Of a DNA stretch of 64,000 nt, positions 33,531 through 43,097 are shown piece by piece (position 1 is the stretch's first letter; each line of letters opens with the position of its first letter). Both the position numbers and the translations under genes were made by a program. The stretch is from Paraburkholderia sp. Tr-20389 (lineage in GTDB: Bacteria; Pseudomonadota; Gammaproteobacteria; Burkholderiales; Burkholderiaceae): positions 1 to 64,000 of the forward strand of contig NZ_JAAGPD010000041.1 of the NCBI RefSeq assembly GCF_017104565.1. The letters run 5' to 3'. Below the pieces are notes generated by a model. The model saw nothing but the letters and a program-made list of their open reading frames with translations. It was not told the DNA's origin and ran no database searches.

Positions 33531-35042
33531 ATGGTCAACACTCCGCCACTACTTGCCGCCGTCGATCTCGGCTCGAACAGCTTCCGTCTGATCGTGGGCC
33601 GCGTCGAGGAAACCGAAGCGGGCAGCCAGATCTATCAGGTCGACGCGCTGCGCGAACCGGTGCGGCTCGGCGCGGGCCTGTCGCGCGAAAAAATGCTCGA
33701 CCGTGCTTCGCAGGTGCGCGGCTGGGACGCGCTCAAGCGCTTCGGCGAACGTCTGCGCGACTTCCATCCCGACCATGTGCGCGCCGTCGCGACCAACACG
33801 TTGCGCGTCGCGAAGAACGCGCAGGAATTTCTCGGCGAAGCGGAAGCGGCGCTCGGTTTCCCCATCGAAGTGATCGCGGGTCGCGAAGAAGCCCGCCTGA
33901 TTTATGCGGGTGCTGCACATTCGGTGCCGGCAAGCGCGGGCAAGCGGCTCGTCGTGGACATCGGCGGCGGCTCGACGGAATTCATCATCGGTTCGCACTA
34001 CACGCCGATCCGTATGGAAAGCCTGTACATCGGCTGCGTGAGTCACAGCCGCCAGTTCTTCCCGGCGGGCAACGTCGACGAGTACACGATGCGTCAGGCC
34101 GAGCTTGCGGCCTCGCGCGAAATCCAGATCATTTCGGCCGACTACAAGGGCGAGGGCTGGGACCAGGGTATCGGTTCGTCGGGTACGGCGCGCGCGCTTG
34201 CCGAGCTGGTCGAAGCAAACGGCTTCAACGACCCGGGCATCACGCATGGCATTTCGCGCGGCGGCCTCGAGCGTCTGAAGCGTGCGTTGATCAAGGCGGA
34301 GAACGTCAACCGGTTGAAGCTGATCGCGCTGAAGCCGGATCGCGTGCCGGTGCTGGCGGGCGGCCTGTCGATCATGATCGCGGTGTTCGACGAACTGGGC
34401 GTCGACTACGTCGACACGACGGACGGCGCGCTGCGTCTTGGCGTGCTGTATGACCTGCTGGGGCGCTCGCAGCATCAGGACATGCGGACCATCACGGTTG
34501 AGGGCTTCATGCGCCGCTATGGCGTCGATCGTGCGCAGGCGAGCCGCATTGGCGAGCTTGCGGTGCACTTCTACGATCAGCTCGACGAACCCGATACGGA
34601 AGCGCGCGAAGAGAATCGCATGTTCCTCGGCTGGGCGGCCGCGCTGCACGAAATCGGGCTATCGATTTCACACAGCGCTTATCACAAGCATTCTGCGTAC
34701 ATCGCGAGCAATGCGGACATGCCGGGGTTTTCGCGCACCGATCAGGCGCGTCTTGCGGCGCTTGTCGTCGGGCATGCGGGCAAGCTGGCGAAGCTTGCGC
34801 AGACGCGCGATCTCGAATGGAAGCTGCTGTTCTGCCTGCGGCTCGCGGCGCTGTTTTGCCGCCGCCGGGCGGATGCCGGTTTGCCGGAGATCTTCGTTGC
34901 CGAGGCGAATGGCGGGTATGAGGTTCGATTGCCCAATTCGTGGGTCGCGAATAATCCGCTCACTGACTATAGCCTCATTCAGGAGGCGGCTGAGTGGGAG
35001 AAGATTCGGACATCGTATCGGGTTGTGTATACCGATGATTGA
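33531..35042 (+). CDS. ppx: Exopolyphosphatase (Ppx/GppA family)
   Basis: Releases phosphate from polyphosphate chain ends; this family also hydrolyses pppGpp. 503 aa. Seen: the first ASKHA phosphate loop LAAVDLGSNSFRLIVG, the second VVDIGGGSTEFIIG, the GSSGTARAL region, and a C-terminal HD-like helical domain (LHEIGLSISHSAYHKHSAYI). The ATG at 33531 starts the conserved part; upstream in-frame methionines at 33513 and 33453 are possible. It is divergent from ppk, so synthesis and breakdown of polyphosphate share a control region. The stop is the edge of repeat copy C. Confidence 0.95.
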   Translation: MVNTPPLLAAVDLGSNSFRLIVGRVEETEAGSQIYQVDALREPVRLGAGLSREKMLDRASQVRGWDALKRFGERLRDFHPDHVRAVATNTLRVAKNAQEFLGEAEAALGFPIEVIAGREEARLIYAGAAHSVPASAGKRLVVDIGGGSTEFIIGSHYTPIRMESLYIGCVSHSRQFFPAGNVDEYTMRQAELAASREIQIISADYKGEGWDQGIGSSGTARALAELVEANGFNDPGITHGISRGGLERLKRALIKAENVNRLKLIALKPDRVPVLAGGLSIMIAVFDELGVDYVDTTDGALRLGVLYDLLGRSQHQDMRTITVEGFMRRYGVDRAQASRIGELAVHFYDQLDEPDTEAREENRMFLGWAAALHEIGLSISHSAYHKHSAYIASNADMPGFSRTDQARLAALVVGHAGKLAKLAQTRDLEWKLLFCLRLAALFCRRRADAGLPEIFVAEANGGYEVRLPNSWVANNPLTDYSLIQEAAEWEKIRTSYRVVYTDD

Positions 35043-35375
35043 GTTTTGTCTGCGACGCAGTCGCCATTTTTGCCTTCTCGGCGCGGGCTTCGCCTTTTAG
35101 GTTTCGCTCTGCAGGTTCGCTGGCATCCGCGTTTTGTCTCTGGTTTGCTAGTGTTGCCCCTGTGCGGGGCGGCACTTACTTTCTTTGCCGCCGCAAAGAA
35201 AGTAAGCAAAGAAAGCGGGCTCACACCGCCAATCCTTGTTCCTGCCTGCGGGCCCCCAACAGTTCTTACGCTTCACGCGGCAACGCACTTGCTTTCGCGC
35301 GTTACCAACGCGCTAAGGCACGCATCACCCACTCCACACTCCCGCGTCACGGACTGCGTTACCAGACGTCCACTG

Positions 35376-35509
35376 CCGCCCAGGTGGCAAACTGTGTGTA
35401 GGCCGTCGCGACGGAAGTGCACCACTGCGGACTAAAAAGCGGGATCGGTGTCGTAGGAGCGGCAACGCATGCGGCGCGACAACCTACACACAGTTTGCCA
35501 CCTGGGCGG
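35376..35509. repeat. Inner stem-loop of repeat copy C
   Basis: Perfect 27-bp inverted repeat (35376-35402 with 35483-35509) enclosing 80 nt. The enclosed core closely matches copy B (GGAAGTGCACCACT, GCGGGAT.GGTGTCGTAGGA) and is the best-conserved single-stranded part of the element. Confidence 0.9.
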
Positions 35510-35821
35510 CGCGGACGATTCGCTGCCGCTGGCTGCCTGCGGGTGAATGGAGTGGGTGATGCGCCTGTTCGAGGCTCTGGCAACGGGCGCAAAACGATGT
35601 GTTGCCGTGTGGAGTACGGGACCCGTTGGGGGCCCGCAGGCAATCAAACGGGCTGGCGGTGTGAGCCCGCTTTCTTTGCTTACTTTCTTTGCGGCGGCAA
35701 AGAAAGTAAGTGCCGCCCCGCACAGGGGCAACGCATGAAGTACGAAGACATCACGCGGATGCCAGCGAAAGCGAAACCGAAACCGAAACCGAAAGCGCAG
35801 GGCAAAACCCAGAAGGCGTAG

Positions 35822-35878
35822 CCCACGCCGAGAAGGCAACCCCACGCCGAGAAGGCAACCCCACGCCGAGAAGGCAAA
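35822..35878. repeat. Three tandem 19-bp repeats in the right arm of copy C
   Basis: CCCACGCCGAGAAGGCAAC occurs three times head to tail (last base differs in the third). The left arm carries only one equivalent (about 35069-35087), so this looks like local expansion of one unit of the palindrome arm. GAAACC also repeats three times just upstream. Confidence 0.85.
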
Positions 35879-35911
35879 AATGGCGACTTCGTCGCAGACA
35901 AAAAAGCAGAA

Positions 35912-37225
35912 TCAAGCGGCGGTCGACTGAAGCCGCGCACTCCGGGCAACAGGAAACCGAACGGTAAACGTACTCCCCCGCCCTTCTTCGCTCTTCACCT
36001 CAAGCTGCGCATCATGCCGCTGCAACACATGCTTGACGATGGCAAGCCCAAGCCCGGTCCCACCCGTATCACGTGACCGACTCCGATCGACGCGATAGAA
36101 CCGCTCAGTCAACCGTGGAATATCCGCGGCAGGAATCCCCAACCCGCTATCGCTAACCGAGAACGTGGCCTGCCCGCCCTGAGCGTGCCAGCTCACATTG
36201 ATCGACCCGCCGTCAGGCGTATACCGAATCGCATTCGTAACGAGATTGCCGAACGCGCTCATGATCTCCGTCTCGACGCCCGTCACCGTCAACGCCTCGT
36301 CGGCCTCGAAGCCGATCCGGTGACGTCCACCCGACAGGCTCTGCGCATCGTCCTCCAGATGCCGCAGCACCGCGCGCATATCCACCATCTGGTTGCTCGG
36401 CGGCTTGTTGTCGCCTTCGAGCGTCGCCAGCACCAGCAGATCGCTGACGATATGCTGCATCCGCTGCGCCTGCTGCATCATCAGATCGAGATAGCGAACG
36501 CGCTCGCTCTCGTCGAGCGGTATCTCTCGCATCGTTTCGAGAAAGCCGGACAGCACCGTCAACGGCGTCTTCAGTTCGTGCGACACGTTGGCCACGAAGT
36601 CGCGACGCATCGCATCCGTGCGCTCCAGTTCCGTAATGTCCTGCGACAGCACCAGCTTGCGGTTCTCGCCATACGGAAACACCTGAACGGACAGCACGTT
36701 CTGACGCTTCTCGCCCATCCCGCGCATGATCAGCATCTCTTCATAATGATGAGAGTTCAGATAGCGGACGAAGTCGGGATGACGCACGAGATGCGTGATG
36801 TGCTGACGCAAATCGCGCTTCGCGTCGAGGCCGAAATGCTCTTCGGAAATCGCGTTGCACCACTCGATCTGATCGTGATCGTCGAGCATCGCGACGCCGT
36901 TCGGCGACGCCTGGATCGCCTGAATGAACCGCGAATGCTGCTGCTCGACCTGGCGCACCTGCGCGTGCCAGCGCTTCGCGAGCTTGTGCAGCCGGTAGTA
37001 GATTTCGCCCCAGATGCCCGGTGCGCTCGGCACTTCGCCATACACCGGCGCATCGAGCAGACGCCACAGGCGCTGCTTGTGGAACGTGCTGAAGATGCCT
37101 TGCGCGAGCAGCGCGAGCACGGCGATCGCCAACGCCGCTTTCGTGTTGACGAAGATGCCGACTGCCACGCACAACACAGCGAGGAGCACAAGCGATACCA
37201 GGGAGCGTGCCCAGATGATGTTCAT
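35912..37225 (-). CDS. phoR: Phosphate regulon sensor histidine kinase PhoR
   Basis: Inner-membrane sensor kinase of 437 aa that phosphorylates or dephosphorylates PhoB depending on phosphate uptake. Two membrane segments lie within residues 8-45, with no periplasmic domain, as usual. A cytoplasmic charged region follows, then a PAS domain from about 95 to 200 (FIQAIQASPNGVAML), the phosphorylated His216 in NVSHELKTPL and the ATPase boxes (NAIRYTPDGG, DSGLGIPAADIPRLTERFYR, GTGLGLAIVKH). AAGG lies 6 bp before the ATG at 37225. It follows phoB on the same strand. Confidence 0.96.
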   Translation of the reverse strand: MNIIWARSLVSLVLLAVLCVAVGIFVNTKAALAIAVLALLAQGIFSTFHKQRLWRLLDAPVYGEVPSAPGIWGEIYYRLHKLAKRWHAQVRQVEQQHSRFIQAIQASPNGVAMLDDHDQIEWCNAISEEHFGLDAKRDLRQHITHLVRHPDFVRYLNSHHYEEMLIMRGMGEKRQNVLSVQVFPYGENRKLVLSQDITELERTDAMRRDFVANVSHELKTPLTVLSGFLETMREIPLDESERVRYLDLMMQQAQRMQHIVSDLLVLATLEGDNKPPSNQMVDMRAVLRHLEDDAQSLSGGRHRIGFEADEALTVTGVETEIMSAFGNLVTNAIRYTPDGGSINVSWHAQGGQATFSVSDSGLGIPAADIPRLTERFYRVDRSRSRDTGGTGLGLAIVKHVLQRHDAQLEVKSEEGRGSTFTVRFPVARSARLQSTAA

Positions 37226-37321
37226 GTGCGACCTTGAAGACGAACCTGAAGACTTCAGAGACAACAAAGCGCGCTGCGTCGAGAACCCGCAGCGCGCTTC
37301 GTGTTTTTCGATCAGTTTACC

Positions 37322-38023
37322 TTATGCGCTTTTGGCCAGGCGATAGCCGCTGCCGCGCACCGTCTCGATCATCGCATCGCAGCCCGCCGGCTTCAGCGCG
37401 GCCCGCAGACGTTTGATGTGCACGTCGACGGTACGCTCTTCGACGAACACGTGATCGCCCCACACCTGGTCGAGCAGTTGCGTGCGGCTGTGCACGCGCT
37501 CCGGATGCGTCATGAAAAAGTGCAGCAGACGGAATTCCGTCGGACCGAGATCCAGCTTGATCTCGCTGCCTTCCGCATGAGCGGCGACGCGGTGCGTGGC
37601 CGGGTCGAGCTTCAGGCCGTTGATCGCGACGACGTCTTCCGTCAGCTGCGGCGCACGGCGGCGCAGCACCGCCTTGATGCGCGCCATCAGTTCCTTCGGC
37701 GAAAACGGCTTGGTCACGTAGTCGTCGGCGCCGATCTCGAGTCCGAGCACCTTGTCCTGCTCGTCGCCACGCGCCGTCAGCATGATGATCGGGATGTGCT
37801 TCGTGCGCTCGTTGTTGCGCAGGTCGCGCGCGAACGCAATGCCCGATTTGCCCGGCAGCATCCAGTCGAGCAGCACGAGATCGGGAAGCACGTCGCTGAT
37901 CAGGTTCTGCGCCTGTTCGGCGTTGTACGCACGAATCGGACAATGGCCCGCGTGTTGCAAGTTGACCGAGATCAGCTCGGAAATTGCGGGTTCATCTTCG
38001 ATAACGAGAATACTGCTGGGCAT
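37322..38023 (-). CDS. phoB: Phosphate regulon response regulator PhoB
   Basis: OmpR-type response regulator of 233 aa. The receiver domain has the acidic pair EDE (9-11), phosphorylated Asp53 in LVLLDWMLPG and Lys in YVTKPFSPKEL. The C-terminal winged helix carries RTVDVHIKRLRAAL, the DNA-reading helix of PhoB. It binds tandem repeats with 11-bp spacing; such arrays are present in this window before pstS, olsB and possibly ppk. The gene precedes phoR by about 96 bp and follows phoU. Confidence 0.97.
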   Translation of the reverse strand: MPSSILVIEDEPAISELISVNLQHAGHCPIRAYNAEQAQNLISDVLPDLVLLDWMLPGKSGIAFARDLRNNERTKHIPIIMLTARGDEQDKVLGLEIGADDYVTKPFSPKELMARIKAVLRRRAPQLTEDVVAINGLKLDPATHRVAAHAEGSEIKLDLGPTEFRLLHFFMTHPERVHSRTQLLDQVWGDHVFVEERTVDVHIKRLRAALKPAGCDAMIETVRGSGYRLAKSA

Positions 38024-38085
38024 CGGCGCCTCTTGATAAACGGTATATACGGTTTGGCTGTGCGGATTCGCTGAACGTCAGACGA

Positions 38086-38790
38086 TCAGCTGAGCGCTTC
38101 GCGCTCGAGCGCGTCGCGGCCCATGTGGCGCACGTCCGTGCCCTTCACCACGTAGATGATGAACTCGGCGATGTTCTTCGCGTGATCGCCGATCCGCTCG
38201 ATCGCCTTCGCGATGAAGAGGAAATCGAGTCCCACGGAGATCAGGCGCGGATCTTCCGTCATGTACGAAATCAGCTTGCGCACGAAGGCGCGGAATTCCT
38301 CGTCGATCGCCTTGTCGTCGCGCACAATCTGCGCGGCAGCCACGGTATCGAGGCGCGCGAACGCGTCGAGCGCACGGCGCAGGATGCTCACGGCCATATC
38401 GCCCGACAGCTTGATTTCGGCGATGTTGATCGTGCGCGATGCACCGTCTTCCGACAGGCGCTTCGTGCGCTTCGCGATCTTCTCGGCTTCGTCGCCGGCA
38501 CGTTCGAGGTTCGTGATCGTCTTCGAGATCGCCATCACGAGGCGCAGGTCGCGCGCCGTCGGCTGGCGTCGCGCGATGATGTTGCTGCACTCTTCGTCGA
38601 TCTCGACTTCCATCTGGTTCAGACGGTCTTCTGCGGCGATCACCTGGTCGGCGATGCCGACGTCGAATTCGTTCAGCGCGTTCATCGCGGCGACGATCTG
38701 TGCCTCGACGAGGCCGCCCATTTCGAGCACCTTGGATGACACCAGGTTCAGGTCGGCGTCGAACTGGCTGGACAGGTGTTTGTCGGACAT
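38086..38790 (-). CDS. phoU: Phosphate signalling protein PhoU
   Basis: Cytoplasmic peripheral protein of 234 aa that links the Pst transporter to PhoR and keeps the regulon off when phosphate is plentiful. Two repeated three-helix PhoU domains with metal-binding acidic motifs are visible (AIDEEFRAFVRKLISYM and ERIGDHAKNIAEFIIYVVKG). Order pstSCAB-phoU-phoBR is complete here and all on the minus strand, with 34 bp from pstB. Confidence 0.96.
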   Translation of the reverse strand: MSDKHLSSQFDADLNLVSSKVLEMGGLVEAQIVAAMNALNEFDVGIADQVIAAEDRLNQMEVEIDEECSNIIARRQPTARDLRLVMAISKTITNLERAGDEAEKIAKRTKRLSEDGASRTINIAEIKLSGDMAVSILRRALDAFARLDTVAAAQIVRDDKAIDEEFRAFVRKLISYMTEDPRLISVGLDFLFIAKAIERIGDHAKNIAEFIIYVVKGTDVRHMGRDALEREALS

Positions 38791-38824
38791 GTGTTACTCC
38801 TAAGCTCGTGCGTACGCTCAGTGC

Positions 38825-39673
38825 TTAACCGAAGCGGCCCGTGATGTAGTCTTCCGTTTCCTTGCGGACCGGCTTGATGAAGATCTTTTCGGTGTCGCCG
38901 AATTCGATCAGCTCACCCAGATACATATAAGCAGTGTAGTCCGAACAACGCGCCGCCTGCTGCATGTTGTGCGTGACGATCACCACCGTATAGTCGCTCT
39001 TCAGTTCTGCGATCAGCTCTTCGATGCGGCCCGTCGAAATCGGGTCCAGCGCCGAGCACGGCTCGTCGAGCAGCAGCACTTCCGGACGGATCGCGATGCC
39101 GCGCGCGATACACAGACGCTGCTGCTGGCCGCCCGACAGACCGTAGCCGCTCTGGCCGAGCTTGTCCTTCACTTCGTTCCACAGCGCTGCCTTGGTGAGC
39201 GCCCATTCGACGCGATCGTCCATCTCCGAGCGCGACAGCGTTTCGAACATCTTCACGCCGAACGCGATGTTGTCGTAGATCGACATCGGGAACGGCGTCG
39301 GCTTCTGGAACACCATGCCGATACGCGCGCGCAGCAGCGAGATATCGCGCTTCGTCGTCAGCAGGTTCTCGCCGTCCATCAGGATTTCGCCTTCGGCGCG
39401 CTGCTCCGGATAGAGCGCGTACATCTTGTTGAACGTGCGCAGCAGTGTGGACTTGCCGCAGCCCGACGGGCCGATGAACGCCGTCACCTTGCCTTCGGGA
39501 ATCTGCAGGTTGATGTTCTTCAGCGCGTGGTACTTGTTGTAGAAGAAGTTCAGGTTGTTGACTTCGATCTTCGGGCGCGAGGGCGCTGCCGCTTGACCGC
39601 TCTGCGCCGGGTCGAAACCGGCGGGTACCGCCGGGCGTTCGACGGGATTCAGGTGACTTTCTGCCATGTTCAT
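38825..39673 (-). CDS. pstB: Phosphate ABC transporter ATPase PstB
   Basis: Drives phosphate import through PstA/PstC; 282 aa. P-loop [12 protein letters not shown], the ABC signature [14 protein letters not shown], Walker [13 protein letters not shown] and the H-loop [10 protein letters not shown] are all canonical. The protein has about 30 extra N-terminal residues (proline and alanine rich) before the ATPase begins at [18 protein letters not shown]. The true start could be the second methionine. It overlaps no neighbour and lies 15 bp from pstA. Confidence 0.97.
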   Translation of the reverse strand: MNMAESHLNPVERPAVPAGFDPAQSGQAAAPSRPKIEVNNLNFFYNKYHALKNINLQIPEGKVTAFIGPSGCGKSTLLRTFNKMYALYPEQRAEGEILMDGENLLTTKRDISLLRARIGMVFQKPTPFPMSIYDNIAFGVKMFETLSRSEMDDRVEWALTKAALWNEVKDKLGQSGYGLSGGQQQRLCIARGIAIRPEVLLLDEPCSALDPISTGRIEELIAELKSDYTVVIVTHNMQQAARCSDYTAYMYLGELIEFGDTEKIFIKPVRKETEDYITGRFG

Positions 39674-39688
39674 CGGATCGCTCCGCCC

Positions 39689-40585
39689 TTACTTTTTCGA
39701 AAAGATCGTACGCGCGAGAATGTTGAGACCCAACACTCCGAGCGTGATCAGGAATACCCCAGCCCACGCGAGCGACTGCCACTGCGCAAACGGGCTCATC
39801 GCGAACTTGAAGATCGTGACCGGCAGGTTCGCAACCGGCTGATTCATGTCCATCGTGAAGAACTGGTTGGACAGCGCCGTGAAGAGCAGCGGTGCCGTTT
39901 CGCCGGCGATACGCGCGATCGCGAGCAGCACGCCCGTCACGATGCCCGCGATCGACGCTTTCAGCGTGATCGACAGCACCATCTTCCACTTCGGCGTGCC
40001 GAGTGCGAAGGCCGCTTCACGCAGCGCGTTCGGCACCAGCTTCAGCATGTTCTCGGTGGTGCGGATCACGATGGGGATCTGCAGCAGCGCGAGCGAAATC
40101 ACACCCGCCCAGCCGCTGAAGTGGCCCATCTTCGCAACGACGAGGGCATACACGAACAGACCGACGACGATCGACGGCGCCGACAGCAGAATGTCGTTGA
40201 TGAAGCGCGTGATGCTCGCGAGCCAGCCCTTCTGGCCGTACTCGGCGAGATACACGCCCGCCATGATGCCGATCGGCGTGCCGACGAACGTCGCCAGTAC
40301 GACCAGCATCAGGCTGCCGACGATCGCGTTCGCGAGACCGCCGCCATCCGTGTTCGGCGGCGGCGTCGACTGCGTGAACAGCTCGACGGACAGGCCGCCG
40401 ACGCCGAGGCGCAGCGTCGTGTACAGAATCCACACGAGCCACAGCAGGCCGAATGCCATTGCGGCGAGCGAGAGCGTCAGCGCGACCGCGTTGGTGGCCT
40501 TGCGGCGCTTCTGCAGCTTGTTGCGCATCGCTTCGAGCGCTGCGGCATCCGTGCTGCCCGGCATGTTCAACGAGGACTGGCTCAT
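39689..40585 (-). CDS. pstA: Phosphate ABC transporter permease PstA
   Basis: Inner-membrane permease of 298 aa with six segments. The coupling-loop region [19 protein letters not shown] that contacts PstB is present, as is [11 protein letters not shown] of PstA. The start codon overlaps the pstC stop (ATGA), so the two are coupled. It forms the phosphate channel with PstC. Confidence 0.96.
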   Translation of the reverse strand: MSQSSLNMPGSTDAAALEAMRNKLQKRRKATNAVALTLSLAAMAFGLLWLVWILYTTLRLGVGGLSVELFTQSTPPPNTDGGGLANAIVGSLMLVVLATFVGTPIGIMAGVYLAEYGQKGWLASITRFINDILLSAPSIVVGLFVYALVVAKMGHFSGWAGVISLALLQIPIVIRTTENMLKLVPNALREAAFALGTPKWKMVLSITLKASIAGIVTGVLLAIARIAGETAPLLFTALSNQFFTMDMNQPVANLPVTIFKFAMSPFAQWQSLAWAGVFLITLGVLGLNILARTIFSKK

Positions 40586-41580
40586 TTCGCGCCCTCCCCT
40601 TTCTCGAGGCGAAGCAGCATGATCTTCGAAATCGCCAGCACGATGAAGGTAATCACAAACAGGATCAGGCCGAGTTCCATCAACGCGGCCGTATGCAGGC
40701 CAGGCGCCGCTTCCGCGAATTCGTTCGCGAGCGCCGACGTGATGCTGTTACCCGGCGAAAAGAGCGACACGTTGTCGAGCAGGTTCGTATTGCCGATCAC
40801 GAACGTGACGGCCATCGTCTCGCCGAGCGCGCGGCCGAGGCCGAGCATCACGCCGCCGATCACACCCGTCTTCGTGAACGGCAGGACGATCTTCCACATC
40901 ACTTCCCACGTCGTGCAGCCGATGCCATACGCCGATTCCTTCAGCAGCACGGGCGTGACTTCGAACACGTCGCGCATCACCGAGGCGATGTACGGGATGA
41001 TCATGATCGCGAGGATGACACCCGCGCACAGAATGCCGATGCCGATGGGCGGCCCCTTGAACAGCGCGCCGATGATCGGCATCCCGCCGAGCAGCGTGCC
41101 GAGCGGCTTTTCGAACCACGTCGCGAAGATCGGCGCGAACACGAGCAGACCCCACATGCCATAGACGATCGACGGAATCGCGGCGAGCAGTTCGATTGCG
41201 ATGCCGAGCGGCCGGCGCAGCCACGCGGGCGACAGTTCCGTCAGGAAGAGCGCGATGCCGAAGCTGACGGGCACAGCGATGATGAGCGCAATGATCGACG
41301 TCGCAATCGTGCCGTAGATGGGCACCAGCGCGCCGAACTGTTCGGACGGTGGATCCCAGTCGGCGGTCCACAGGAATGCGAGGCCGAATTTCTGGATCGT
41401 CGGCAGCGAAGCGACGATCAGCGACACGATAATGCCGCCGAGCAGCAGTAGCGTGACGATGGCTGAAAGCCGGGCGATGCCGCCGAAAATGATATCGCCT
41501 GCGCGGCTGGGCGCTTTCTGCGTCGTGCTACCGGGCGGAGTCGACCGGGCCGCGTCAGAAGTGAGAGGGAGGTCGGACAT
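40582..41580 (-). CDS. pstC: Phosphate ABC transporter permease PstC
   Basis: Inner-membrane permease of 332 aa. Seen: the [19 protein letters not shown] segment, the coupling motif [20 protein letters not shown] and [15 protein letters not shown]. The ATG at 41580 (MSDLPLTSD) is chosen; the upstream frame adds 18 residues without support. It lies 155 bp from pstS, within the same transcription unit. Confidence 0.96.
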   Translation of the reverse strand: MSDLPLTSDAARSTPPGSTTQKAPSRAGDIIFGGIARLSAIVTLLLLGGIIVSLIVASLPTIQKFGLAFLWTADWDPPSEQFGALVPIYGTIATSIIALIIAVPVSFGIALFLTELSPAWLRRPLGIAIELLAAIPSIVYGMWGLLVFAPIFATWFEKPLGTLLGGMPIIGALFKGPPIGIGILCAGVILAIMIIPYIASVMRDVFEVTPVLLKESAYGIGCTTWEVMWKIVLPFTKTGVIGGVMLGLGRALGETMAVTFVIGNTNLLDNVSLFSPGNSITSALANEFAEAAPGLHTAALMELGLILFVITFIVLAISKIMLLRLEKGEGAK

Positions 41581-41735
41581 GGGAGCTGATAAACCTGTTT
41601 CCGGTTTCCGGTTGCCGCATGGCGTATGCCACACGGCCAGTACTACGGCCGCCGGGCCTCATCGAAGCCGGGCGGCCGGCCGCGCGCAGTTACGTCATGC
41701 GCGCGGTGGGTGCTGCTGTTGCTGCGTATCGAGGA

Positions 41736-42767
41736 TTACTCGGCGAGCGACTTGCCCGACGCATCCTTGACCTTGGCCTTCCACTGCGTCTTGATTTCCG
41801 ACACAACCGATTCCGGCAGCGAGATGTAGTCGAGATCGTTTGCAGCCTGGCCGCCGTTCTTGAACGCCCAGTCGAAGAACTTCAGCGTTTCCGCGCCTTG
41901 CGGACCCTTTTCCTGGGTCGTGTGCAGCAGCACGAACGTCGCGCCGACGATCGGCCATGCGTTCTTGCCCGGCTCGTTCGTCAGGATCTGGTAGAACGAC
42001 TTCGACCAATCCGCGCCTGCTGCCGCCGCCTTGAACGTTTCCGTCTTCGGCTCGACCACCGTGCCCGACGAGTTCTTCATGTCGACGTAGGTCATGTGGT
42101 TTTGCTTCGCATACGCCCACTCGACGTAGCCGATTGCGCCCGGCAGACGCTGCACGAATGCCGCGACGCCGTCGTTGCCCTTGCCGCCCGTACCCGTCGG
42201 CCAGTTGACCGTCGAACCTTCGCCGACCTTCGACTTCCATTCGGCGTTGACCTTCGACAGGTAGTTCGTCCAGATGAACGACGTGCCCGAGCCGTCAGCA
42301 CGGCGGACCACGGCGATGTCCGTATCCGGCAGCTTTGCCTTCGGGTTCAGCGCGGCGATTGCCGGGTCGTTCCACTTCTTGATCTTGCCGAGGTAGATGT
42401 CGCCGAGCACTTCGCCCGACAGCGTGATTTCGCCAGCCTTCACGCCCGGCACGTTGACGACGGGCACCACGCCGCCGACGACCGTCGGGAACTGGAACAG
42501 GCCGTCCTTCGCCAGTTCGTCGTCCTTCAGCGGAGCGTCCGAGCCCGCGAAGTCAACCGTCTTCGCGACGATCTGCTTGACGCCGCCCGACGAGCCGATG
42601 CCCTGGTAGTTAACCTTGCCGCCACCCGTCTTCTGGTACGCATCGGCCCACTTCGTGTAGATCGGTGCTGCAAAGGTGCTGCCCGCGCCGGTGATGTCGG
42701 CGGCTTGCGCTGCGATCGCAAAGAGAGCGCCAGCCATGCCAGCGAACGCGGTTTGCATCAGTTTCAT
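41736..42767 (-). CDS. pstS: Phosphate ABC transporter binding protein PstS
   Basis: Periplasmic phosphate-binding protein of 343 aa. A signal peptide ending near QAAD is followed by [20 protein letters not shown], where the AGSTFAAP loop binds phosphate. The IGSSGG and [13 protein letters not shown] motifs supply the other ligands. It is the first gene of pstSCAB-phoU and has an array of five PhoB-like half-sites just upstream. Confidence 0.97.
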   Translation of the reverse strand: MKLMQTAFAGMAGALFAIAAQAADITGAGSTFAAPIYTKWADAYQKTGGGKVNYQGIGSSGGVKQIVAKTVDFAGSDAPLKDDELAKDGLFQFPTVVGGVVPVVNVPGVKAGEITLSGEVLGDIYLGKIKKWNDPAIAALNPKAKLPDTDIAVVRRADGSGTSFIWTNYLSKVNAEWKSKVGEGSTVNWPTGTGGKGNDGVAAFVQRLPGAIGYVEWAYAKQNHMTYVDMKNSSGTVVEPKTETFKAAAAGADWSKSFYQILTNEPGKNAWPIVGATFVLLHTTQEKGPQGAETLKFFDWAFKNGGQAANDLDYISLPESVVSEIKTQWKAKVKDASGKSLAE

Positions 42768-42811
42768 GTTTTCTCCGTGGTTGTGAGCGTGTGCAACGAC
42801 ACCGCGAAGAA

Positions 42812-42862
42812 TAGTGACCCTTTGTGACAGTCATGTGACTATCCGTGAAGTTACTGTGACAG
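42812..42862 (-). promoter_or_regulatory. PhoB binding array and promoter of pstS
   Basis: On the minus strand five TCAC half-sites (GTGA on + at 42814, 42824, 42835, 42845 and 42856) are spaced 10 or 11 bp apart; two are full CTGTCAC. A -10-like TATTCT (complement of 42808-42813) follows. The array replaces the -35, as in known pho promoters, and lies about 45 bp before the pstS start. Confidence 0.85.
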
Positions 42863-43033
42863 TCTTATTACGGGCGTGAAAGGCGCTACGCCAGGGTTTC
42901 TACTGCTGGAGCAGATGCGTGCTGAATCGGCGCTTTAACGCTCGAAATTGGCGGAGCGACAACGTTTGCGCGTTTCGTCATCGGTGTCGCAATTGTTTAA
43001 GTATTTTTTTAATGCTGCGACATCATTCGGGGC

Positions 43034-43064
43034 GCAAAAAAGGGCGGCATGGAGCCGCCCTTCT
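43034..43064 (-). terminator. Intrinsic terminator after glmM
   Basis: AAGGGCGGC (43040-43048) pairs with GCCGCCCTT (43054-43062). On the minus strand the stem is followed by TTTTTTGCGCC, about 34 bp after the glmM stop. The rest of the 42768-43097 gap holds the pstS control region. Confidence 0.88.
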
Positions 43065-43097
43065 TGTGCTTCGGTCCGAAACCGCTTGCGTCGCAGG

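Larger units (their letters stand above)
35044..35903. repeat. Full palindromic intergenic repeat (copy C) filling the ppx-phoR gap
   Basis: The whole convergent gap is one quasi-palindrome. The outermost arms, 35044-35083 and 35864-35903, are 40 bp with a single mismatch. Further inward: CGCTGGCATCCGCG with its inverse (about 35118 and 35754), the GTTGCCCCTGTGCGGGGC block, hairpins at 35174-35205 and 35679-35710, GGGCCCCCAAC, a CGCATCACCCACTCCA block in both arms, and a perfect 27-bp inner repeat (35376-35402 and 35483-35509). The core of about 80 nt begins with the palindrome CCGTCGCGACGG. The repeat starts 2 bp after the ppx stop and ends 8 bp before the phoR stop. Confidence 0.92.

Noticed and set aside
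35417-35821. Open frame of 134 codons across repeat copy C
   Set aside because: It crosses inner stem, hairpin and arm of the palindrome. Similar frames occur on the opposite strand, as expected from an inverted repeat with GC-rich sequence.
35822-35878. Tandem repeats considered as a CRISPR array
   Set aside because: The units are 19 bp and directly adjacent with no spacers, and no cas genes are present.
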